Assembly (NCBI GenBank): GCA_022925895.1
Contig: JAKSYS010000091.1
Coordinates: 1 to 64,000, forward strand
Length of the DNA: 64,000 bases
DNA from: Fragilaria crotonensis
Lineage: Eukaryota; Bacillariophyta; Fragilariophyceae; Fragilariales; Fragilariaceae
Direction: 5' to 3'
Each line of letters opens with the position of its first letter. The stretch's first letter is position 1. The notes beneath the pieces were generated by a model. It searched no databases. It was not told the DNA's origin and saw only the letters and a list, made by a program, of their open reading frames with translations. Of the stretch, positions 57,199-64,000 are shown one piece after another. The position numbers and the translations under genes were made by a program.

Positions 57199-58162
57199 CT
57201 AGTATTCGCCAGTCTTCTCTTCAAGCCATCGCTTGACCTGAGGGTATATGACATCGCTTTGTGTCCCCCTGAATGTTTCTACCACGCCTTTCTTTCCGTA
57301 GTACTCAACGAGGGGGGAGGTAGCCTGAAAAAGATCGTGAGTCCCGATGCAAGTCACCATATATAATCATACCAAAACATGTTCAATTACCTTGTCATAG
57401 GCAGCCAGTCGATTTCGAACACAATCTGGCTTATCATCATCTCGCTGCACCAAGGGCTCTCCGGTTTCGTCATCCAACCCGGGAACCTTGGGGGGTTTGT
57501 ATGAGTATGAGTATATGCGACCTGAAGCAGGATGGATCCATCTATCAAGAGGATAGGTAGGTTAGAACTGGCTCCGCTTTGACGCAAAAATTCTAGAGTC
57601 AAACATGGACTCACCGGTCTGCAATACGGTTTACAATGACGTCGGTTGGAATATCCAAATTGACAACGGCATCGACATTCACGACTTGATCCAAAGCCTG
57701 CGCCTGTGGCAATGTACGAGGGAAGCCATCGAGCAAGATTGACTTTCCATCCTCCAAATGCGGGGTCGCATCCGACATGACCAGGTCAATCATGAGCTCA
57801 TCAGGAACCAATCTTCCCGAGTCCATATATGCCTTCGCTTCGTTTCCCAAGTCGGTTTTCATCCTAACATTCTGACGCAGGAGATCGCCCGTTGAAAGAT
57901 GGTGCAATTGAGGAAAATCCTGCAAACGAAAGAGAAAGCATGGTTGGCATGCCGACACTCGACATCACGCAAGTTGACTGTCCACGTCTGCACTTACTTG
58001 AAGAATTTTTCCAGAAATGGTCCCCTTGCCCCCGCCTGGCTTTCCCAAAATCAGCATGAACCGACATTCATCTTCATTGGGCGACGGTTGTGACAATGTG
58101 GACATGTACGTCCGAACGACGTAGCGAGGAGCGGGCGTTCGAAGTTTGGCAACGCACAACAT
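57199..58162 (-). CDS. Adenylate kinase, probably mitochondrial
   Basis: Four exons: 58162..57998, 57919..57615, 57541..57391 and 57324..57199, with introns of 78, 73 and 66 nt that all have GT-AG ends and keep phase. The product is 248 aa. A basic N-terminus ([20 protein letters not shown]) looks like an organelle presequence. The P-loop is GKPGGGKGT, a variant of the usual GxPGxGKGT. The AMP-binding parts STGDLLR and [15 protein letters not shown] follow, and the long [37 protein letters not shown] lacks zinc cysteines. It interconverts adenine nucleotides (ATP or GTP with AMP). The long LID fits the AK2/AK3 class. Confidence 0.92.
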
Positions 58163-58902
58163 GGTTTGTCAATTCAATGTGTGTCGAGGGCTCGTGAGTT
58201 TGTTTAATCGGAATTTTATTCGGAACAGAAAAAAATATAAAAAAATAATGGTGGCAGTGGCAGGAATGTGGTGAAGTCTTTGTCGCTCCCTTCTCTTGCT
58301 GCGTGTAGAAGTTGCAGTTTCGCGTCTGCAAATCCACCTATCGTCGATAGGAAAAGAACCAGGTGTCACCGATCAGGGAGTGACGCCGTCATTTCTTCGT
58401 GTCAGCCCAAACTCGCGTCTCGCTCGCGAACGTCTGAACGAAAACCAACCAAAGCGGATGATGGCCAGACGATAATCACTTCTGGTACTGAGCACTCCAC
58501 GAGGTTCTGGAGTACTACTACCGTGTTCAGTAACAAAGAGTACACAGTACACAGTACACACTACTGGTATTTTGGCCCTCTAAGACCTACTACTAGTACC
58601 TGGTAGCTCGTATGCATAGAGACCTGATATCGTATGCGTATGGTGCCACGTGCGACGTGCTGCTGTGTGCTTCGTTCCCATGATGGGGTCAGGACCTGCG
58701 GCGAGTGATGGACAGACAATTTGTCAGGATGAAGACGAAGGAATGAGGGGAGACTTTGAAGGATGTGCACTGCATCATGTATTCATCGGTATGTCAGATG
58801 TCATCAGACGTTGCATTCAACACAACCACAAACGCATCGAGAGAACATCCATGATCTCTGTAAGGACGGTCAATTTCGTTTGAGGAGGGAAGCAACAGCG
58901 CA
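58163..58902. other. Divergent intergenic spacer
   Basis: No gene is seen. GTAC-type palindromic sequence recurs at 58500-58610 (ACTACTAGTACCTGGTAG, CGTATGCATAG). Confidence 0.55.
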
Positions 58903-59685
58903 ATGACCTTGATCGCGCTGATCGTGCAAGTTGTGTTTCTGTCAATAGATCTTTTCGGGAGATGTGAAGCCTTTCAGGTTTTCTCTTCCAGTGGTCATCC
59001 AATACGACATTCCTTGACGCGACGGCATGCCGTGAACTTCAACAACTTTTGGATGGCGACAATGGCCAATTTTACTGTGTGTGAAACTCCGGATAGACCC
59101 CACGATTTTGAATCTCGAAGCGGCTCCAAGTACTGGAACGAAGGCGACGGCGTTGTTCGCCAATCAGATCACTGGTCTGGCCAACATGGCTGTTACAGGA
59201 TTGTCGATTGCCTGTGGTACATCAATCAGGAACATGGCTTTGAAGAAATTATCACAGGACAATGTTCCTTCAGCGACTTCGCGACAAAAAAGCGAAAGGG
59301 ACGAAAAACTCTACAACAACGCGGTGTTGTATTGAAGGATAAGGAAGAGAAGGTGTCGTTGATGAAGATTAAGATCGACTTTGACAATTTCTGGAGGTCG
59401 ACTCAGGCACACTTTACATCTCATGATTACCCAAAGGACCGAGAGCCTGACTTTCGCTCCAAAAGTGGCTCCATGTACTGGGACGACAACGACGGCGTCA
59501 TTCGACTTTCCGATCACTGGACTGGTCAACATGGTGTGACGCAAATTGTAGATTGCCGTTGGACTATTGATATCCAACAGCCCCAGGTGAAACAACCCAT
59601 AAGCGGCAAATGCATGTACGAAGGCTTTGTGAAGCGAAGTAGAAAGCGAACGAAGGCAATCAGCTGGAGAAAAATCAGTAGATAA
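58903..59685 (+). CDS. Secretory/plastid-type protein with two 'SDHW' domains
   Basis: 260 aa from ATG 58903, intronless. The signal peptide (MTLIALIVQVVFLSIDLFGRCEA) is followed by FQVFSSS and a Ser/Arg-rich stretch, a plastid-type junction. Domain 1 (about 45-130) and domain 2 (about 165-250) each show: NFW, then FT, PDF or HDF, SKSGSxYW, DGVxRxSDHW, GQHG, IVDCxW and a C-terminal GxC. They are about half identical to each other and to the single domain at 34593..35129. A Lys/Arg-rich linker (KKRKGRKTLQQRG) joins them, and the tail is strongly basic, so nucleic acid or an acidic partner is possible. Function is unknown. Confidence 0.8.
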   Translation: MTLIALIVQVVFLSIDLFGRCEAFQVFSSSGHPIRHSLTRRHAVNFNNFWMATMANFTVCETPDRPHDFESRSGSKYWNEGDGVVRQSDHWSGQHGCYRIVDCLWYINQEHGFEEIITGQCSFSDFATKKRKGRKTLQQRGVVLKDKEEKVSLMKIKIDFDNFWRSTQAHFTSHDYPKDREPDFRSKSGSMYWDDNDGVIRLSDHWTGQHGVTQIVDCRWTIDIQQPQVKQPISGKCMYEGFVKRSRKRTKAISWRKISR

Positions 59686-60217
59686 GCATCAACCGGCAAA
59701 ACGACGATTGCAGCGCAGGCAATAACGCGCGCCTCGAATCAAGTTGTTCGTCTCGATCATGATATCACATCCAACTGCTGATTGGTAAAGGCCCATTGAC
59801 GTGTAAATTGACCGTTTCGGCCAGCATGTGCGAACGTTGCCTGGTAGGTATGGCATGTTCACTGGGTTTAGAATAAGTACACAGCTTCTCCATCAGGGAA
59901 GCGAGTGAAGGAAAATCATAGACAGAACTCAAACACAAACCAGTATCTCGTCGGCAAATTCATCGCTGGGTCACTCCGGCAACACTGAAGCGCAAAGGGA
60001 CGTCGGGAGGAAGTGCCATCATGGAAAAAGGATGCAACCTCATAAGCATTGAGTCAGGGGTATCTAGGTGGCTTGCCTTAGGAGTAAAGGGTACACCTCG
60101 CCATCAACCTTGCAGCAAGGTGTGGGAGGACGTTCGTGGTGGTGGCAAGGTGATCGAGTGAGAGAACCAGCCGCGTTAGACTCGGCGCAAGACATGAGAA
60201 AACAGAAACCAGGTATC
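59686..60217. other. Intergenic, nothing recognised
   Basis: 532 bp between convergent genes without repeat, RNA or coding signal that I can support. Confidence 0.5.
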
Positions 60218-60724
60218 CTAACTATTCTGTTCACTCTCTATTTCTTGTAGCAACTTGGCTAATCGCGCGGATCTCGCTTCCTCAAACTTGATCTCTCCGT
60301 ATGCAACCATTAGCATTAGTGGAGTAAACGCAAGTAGACCTGGCAACGCTCGAAATTGGAATAACGATCCCACCAAAGCTCCTCCTGCAGCTCCTCCAAT
60401 TGCATGCGATATGTACAACTGGGTGTTTTTGCTTTCGTTGTCGTTCATTACTTGTCGGATTGCTAAATTGGATACCCGTTCCAGTCCAAAACATGCAGTT
60501 CCAACCATGGCACTATTGGCGCCCATTACAAGAGCTGTTCGGATAACAGGTAAGCCTTTCCGCGTGGCCATCGCCGCTCCTACGGTAAGACCGGCTATGC
60601 TACACATAACCATTCGATTCGAAACTCGCAGTACTTCGTCGTCCATACTCTCGCTTGTGATGGTGGTGGACGTTGTGTGTGTTGCGTCGGGGTGGAGGTG
60701 TCCGTTGAGCGTGATGCGGAACAC
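60218..60724 (-). CDS. Tim17/22/23-like membrane protein
   Basis: 168 aa from ATG 60724. Four hydrophobic, Gly/Ala-rich segments occur at about residues 38-57, 62-82, 105-122 and 128-146 (SIAGLTVGAAMATRKG, ALVMGANSAMVGTACFGLE, HAIGGAAGGALVGSLF, ALPGLLAFTPLMLMVAYG). Small-residue-rich helices of this kind, with a charged loop after the second, are typical of the Tim17/Tim22/Tim23/PMP24 group in the mitochondrial inner membrane or peroxisome. The C-terminus is a charged helix (EEARSARLAKLLQEIE). No canonical signature is complete, so the family call is tentative. Confidence 0.55.
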   Translation of the reverse strand: MFRITLNGHLHPDATHTTSTTITSESMDDEVLRVSNRMVMCSIAGLTVGAAMATRKGLPVIRTALVMGANSAMVGTACFGLERVSNLAIRQVMNDNESKNTQLYISHAIGGAAGGALVGSLFQFRALPGLLAFTPLMLMVAYGEIKFEEARSARLAKLLQEIESEQNS

Positions 60725-61305
60725 TCACACAATCCAAGGGCCAGTATATGTAGCTCTGATAAGGCGCACTCGCTAGTATTTGACGATTGTGAACAACCAG
60801 CAACGTTCTCGCAAATAGAATAGAACTCGACAGTTGTCAACAACTTCTTACAACTGGCACCTACTACGAACTATGTTGAGTGCGGCAGAGGTATGCATTT
60901 TTATGCCGTGTGCAGAGTACTGCTACTCCGACTGGACTACGACAGTACTCCAGTAATTCAGCTCCGGTGTGCTCCCAGTACAAGTTGCATGCAGTAGTGC
61001 AGTAGTACCACCGGTGGTATGCAGCCATTTTGGCCTTCCGAACTTCGCTGGTCACCCGACTCCAGACATCCGTCACCATTCGCAATTCGCAATACACCGT
61101 GTTCCGAATACCCCTTATTATTTACTTCCATCAATTGTACTAAACCAGACACCACTATCATAGTAGGCCTAAAGTTCGGTGAATATACGCCTTGCTCGTC
61201 AAAGCTTTGGATCCAACCACTCCCTATCATACAAATCAGAATCTATGCTCCCAACTCCCGTCATATTTGTGCAGTTCTGTGCTGACTTCCTATTCTACTA
61301 TTACA
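60725..61305. other. Divergent spacer
   Basis: No gene is seen. It contains GTAGTACCACCGGTGGTATG near 61000, with an ACCACCGGTGGT palindrome, and the promoters of both neighbours. Confidence 0.55.
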
Positions 61306-62652
61306 ATGAAACCTTCACTCCTTCATATCATCGCAATGCTAATCTTATGGACCGCGGAAATCGATGCCTTTTCAAGTCCTAGACCAAGATTGCGGACTGG
61401 CTATCTCGACCTTATGCGTATCAAGCCGACATGGCATGGTCGGTTTTACCACTCGGAGTCGCCGTCGACCACAACCAAACTTGCACTACGGCTACCGTCC
61501 GCACCACTGATATCCGCTGACGATGCATGGGGAAATTGGAGCTTTCTCGCGGGTATGGCAACGTTAGCACAGTTTCTGGGGAAGAGTACTGGTGTCGGTC
61601 GTCTGTTGGGCCCGCCTGTCACTGCCATGGCATTGACTTTTTGTTTTGCCAGCGTTGGAGTTTTGAATCCAGGAGGAACTGAGGCGGCCAAATCGTTGCA
61701 GCTGATTTGTCTTCAGTTGGCCACGCCTCTTCTCTTGTTGGGTGCCGATTTACGAGATTGCGCATCTCGATGCGGTCCATTGTTAGAAGCGTTCCTTGTG
61801 GCTTCTGTAGCCACTATTGTGGCCTGCACGGTGGGTTGGGTGACGTGCGGAACTCTCTTGACCAAGGCATTAGGGCGTGATGGTCTTGTCGTGGCTGCGG
61901 CACTAATGGCCAAGAATGTAGGAGGGGGCATCAACTACGTTGCCGTTTGTCGATGTCTATCAGCCAGTCCAGAAGCCTTTGCCGCTGGTTTTTGCGTTGA
62001 CAACCTATTTGGCCTCGTTTACTTCCCAATATCGAGCGCTTTGTCAGCTGGAAGACCGGATTTAGACGATGCTTCAACATCTGATGGCACCGCTGAACTG
62101 CCCGATCCAGAGAACACCCCGATTACTCTTAAGCATATCACCTCGGCTGTGTGGGTTGGGTCATTGCTGATATGGCTGGGCGAGAAATTCGGAGGCAACG
62201 CTGGAGCACTTCCGCTGTGTACTTTGCTAACCGTAGCACTGACATCATTAGCTCCTAAAAAATGGATGTTGCCACTCCAACCCGCGTCACACTTGCTGGG
62301 AGGCGGTGCCCTGTACCTCTTTTTTGCTGCTGTGGGCGCTCCAGGCTTGGCAGTGGCAGATTCAGTCAAGACTGCTCTCTTTCCCTTGGGACTGTTCCTC
62401 ACAATCTTGTATAGTATTCATGGGCTCATCATGGGGTTGTGTTGCAAAATAATGGGCGGCAAGGGTGCATACATGCCGCAGCGGCTCTTGGTTGCTTCAT
62501 CTGCAGCTATCGGAGGTCCTGCAACCGCTGCGGCACTGGCTCAGGCCATGGGTTGGCGATCACTCCTGGCCCCATCACTTCTCGTGGGTAATCTCGGATA
62601 CGCTATTGCCACATTTGCTGGACTCGCCTATCATGGCTTTTTCTCGCGGTAG
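61306..62652 (+). CDS. DUF819-type multi-span membrane protein, plastid type
   Basis: 448 aa from ATG 61306. The signal peptide MKPSLLHIIAMLILWTAEID is followed by AFSSPRPR, a plastid-type junction, then a transit-like Arg/Ser region. From about residue 75 there are roughly ten hydrophobic spans. Family marks are LLGADLRDC, AKNVGGGINYVAV, GFCVDNLFGLVYF, and ASSAAIGGPATAAALA near the end, which match the bacterial YjcL/DUF819 group of putative transporters that are also found in plant plastids. Substrate is unknown. The frame is uninterrupted. Confidence 0.8.
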   Translation: MKPSLLHIIAMLILWTAEIDAFSSPRPRLRTGYLDLMRIKPTWHGRFYHSESPSTTTKLALRLPSAPLISADDAWGNWSFLAGMATLAQFLGKSTGVGRLLGPPVTAMALTFCFASVGVLNPGGTEAAKSLQLICLQLATPLLLLGADLRDCASRCGPLLEAFLVASVATIVACTVGWVTCGTLLTKALGRDGLVVAAALMAKNVGGGINYVAVCRCLSASPEAFAAGFCVDNLFGLVYFPISSALSAGRPDLDDASTSDGTAELPDPENTPITLKHITSAVWVGSLLIWLGEKFGGNAGALPLCTLLTVALTSLAPKKWMLPLQPASHLLGGGALYLFFAAVGAPGLAVADSVKTALFPLGLFLTILYSIHGLIMGLCCKIMGGKGAYMPQRLLVASSAAIGGPATAAALAQAMGWRSLLAPSLLVGNLGYAIATFAGLAYHGFFSR

Positions 62653-62818
62653 GTTGCATACCTCGAATATGTTTTGACTAGGTGCCCTAGTTTCCTTCAT
62701 TTCGCTATCTACCTGGTTTCGACGATAAAATCGGGGTTGCCCGTGTCGGTGGCTAAGCAGTGTCTTACGTAAAAGATAACGTAAAGCGGCTCGCGTGTGT
62801 ACCATAGCTTTTATGCCA

Positions 62819-63826
62819 CTATTGAATAGCGCATACCGTGCTTCTGACAGTATTGTCATTGCAGGCATCGGTGACAAGCTTACGTGCCTCCTGGACGCTT
62901 CTTCTGGCCATCAAAATGTTATCATCACCCCATGACGGTGGCGTGTCACCGACAGGAATGTATCTATAGGATATCAGAGAAAGACGGTGAGGCATTTCTA
63001 GATCGCTGAGGGTCAAAATAAAACCTTCGTACCTTGCTTGATCGAGCTGTATCTTCCAAGTTGTGAACTTCTGGCATGCCAACTGGCAAGCCCACGACAC
63101 GTCTCCAAAGGTTGTTACTGAGGATTGGTAGCGATACATTGGATGAGGTATGCGTTGATGGCCACTGCATTCCTTGCATTCGTAAACAAGTGCTCGACTT
63201 TTCCCTAGAAAGCATGCATCGCACACCTTGCCATTCTCCACCAAAACTTCCTTTTCTTGGTTGCAAACATCACAGTGGCCTCCATCCTTCACGATTTCAA
63301 TTGAGACGGACGAGTCTAGCATGCTGACCGTGAGCCATTCGCAGCAGCGAGGACAGCGGCCGACTCGACGCAACCCATCGCTTGTGGGACTGCAGAGCAA
63401 TACTATGCATGCGGAGCAAATGTCAGGATCCGTTTGACAACATGGCATGTGTGCGAAGCCTCCCTTGGGTTCTTCGCAGCAAACGAGGCAGCAATTCTTG
63501 CTGACGTTCACCAAGGTCTCATCAATGGTATTGTCTCCGCAAAGGTTCAGATCGTCAACATCAGGAAGCAGGCTCGTCTTGCCCTTGCCATGGTCGACAG
63601 CCCTTGTTTGACGTCGAATCACGGCTGCCTCCTTTTCAGAAAGACCATGCTGTTTGTAAGTCAAGTGATCTTCGAGAATTTTCTGTTCGTAGTCATGTTG
63701 GACGTCCACTCCTTCGACGCATGTGACACAACTCTCGATCGATTCCAGGACTGTTTCATTGGACGCTACCATGCAATCCTCAACACTCGCCTGGGGTTGT
63801 AGCTCGGACATGGTGCTCTCTGGCAT
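62819..63826 (-). CDS. RING-like multi-zinc protein
   Basis: 335 aa from ATG 63826. The N-terminal 100 residues are acidic and look disordered. A first Cys/His cluster (about 112-160) reads CCLVCCEEPKGGFAHMPCC, then CSACIVLLC and RCPRCCEWL, in the C3HC4-like order of a RING finger. A second cluster (about 180-215) has CDVCNQEKEV, CDACFLG and YECKECSGHQRIPHP. The C-terminal third is alpha/beta without a known motif. RING domains usually recruit ubiquitin-conjugating enzymes, so an E3 role is plausible but not proven; the unusual extra Cys next to the first pair is noted. Confidence 0.65.
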   Translation of the reverse strand: MPESTMSELQPQASVEDCMVASNETVLESIESCVTCVEGVDVQHDYEQKILEDHLTYKQHGLSEKEAAVIRRQTRAVDHGKGKTSLLPDVDDLNLCGDNTIDETLVNVSKNCCLVCCEEPKGGFAHMPCCQTDPDICSACIVLLCSPTSDGLRRVGRCPRCCEWLTVSMLDSSVSIEIVKDGGHCDVCNQEKEVLVENGKVCDACFLGKSRALVYECKECSGHQRIPHPMYRYQSSVTTFGDVSWACQLACQKFTTWKIQLDQARYEGFILTLSDLEMPHRLSLISYRYIPVGDTPPSWGDDNILMARRSVQEARKLVTDACNDNTVRSTVCAIQ

Positions 63827-64000
63827 GCTTCTGGCTTTGAGACAATCTTCTGTGTATTTGACCTATGATTGCTTGGAAAAAGTGTTGTGGGATTATTGAC
63901 GTCAGGTACGAGCCTGTTAATGGAAATTTGTCAAGTGGTCGAATTCTCGATGAATAGCGCACTCGCGAGCATACTGTACTTAAATTACGATTTACGATCC
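63827..64000. other. Window end, upstream of the RING-like gene
   Basis: Too short to interpret. It contains TGACGTCA at 63898-63905, a palindromic cAMP-response-type box about 75 bp from the start codon. Confidence 0.5.

Overview
This window looks like nuclear DNA of a diatom, most likely a pennate one. The evidence is: single short GT-AG introns of about 70-160 nt in compact genes; several presequences with an N-terminal signal peptide ending in an AF/GF junction of the kind that sends diatom proteins to the plastid (ISAFTP, SRAFQS, CEAFQV, TDGFTT, IDAFSS); a Copia element whose Gag and Pol resemble the diatom CoDi group; and a cluster of ACGTCA boxes like the diatom CO2/cAMP response element. 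The species cannot be named from sequence alone.

Layout: 0.3-2.1 kb, two almost identical head-to-head genes for a small plastid-type Ala/Pro-rich repeat protein. 2.3-4.6 kb, a PTEN-like phosphatase. 5.1-11.7 kb, a Copia LTR element with identical LTRs. 12.0-16.2 kb, a PIF/Harbinger transposon with two convergent genes. 16.3-18.9 kb, an FtsH-like AAA protein and phosphatidylinositol synthase. 19.4-20.3 kb, a small coiled-coil protein and a tRNA-Ser(GCT). 20.3-25.5 kb, a gene-free AT-rich block with a 170-bp tandem repeat between inverted repeats and a pure triplet run of about 232 copies. 25.5-26.8 kb, a kinase. 26.8-30.2 kb, gene-free. 30.2-39.8 kb, a PDZ-like protein, a QSOX-like protein, a one-domain 'SDHW' protein, a small presequence-bearing ORF, a discoidin-domain membrane protein and a GRDP-like protein. 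39.8-51.3 kb, gene-poor DNA holding a decayed tyrosine-recombinase retrotransposon with split direct repeats (43.1-49.5 kb). 51.3-54.1 kb, a broken piggyBac-like transposon. 55-64 kb, an ABHD17-like hydrolase, adenylate kinase, a two-domain 'SDHW' protein, a Tim17-like membrane protein, a DUF819-type membrane protein and a RING-like zinc protein.

Host genes are unlinked housekeeping or lineage-specific genes, not operons. Five of them carry plastid-type presequences. Mobile elements of four classes (Copia, Harbinger, tyrosine-recombinase retroelement, piggyBac) fill about a third of the window. Short perfect palindromes built on GTAC and ATGCAT recur between genes, and the Copia and piggyBac insertions sit in them.

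Most notable: the inverted, apparently homogenised plastid gene pair with its ACGTCA-rich promoter; the unnamed 'SDHW' domain found in two unlinked secretory/plastid-type genes; a QSOX-like protein missing its redox CxxC pairs; an FtsH-like protein with no protease domain; and the split-direct-repeat retrotransposon.
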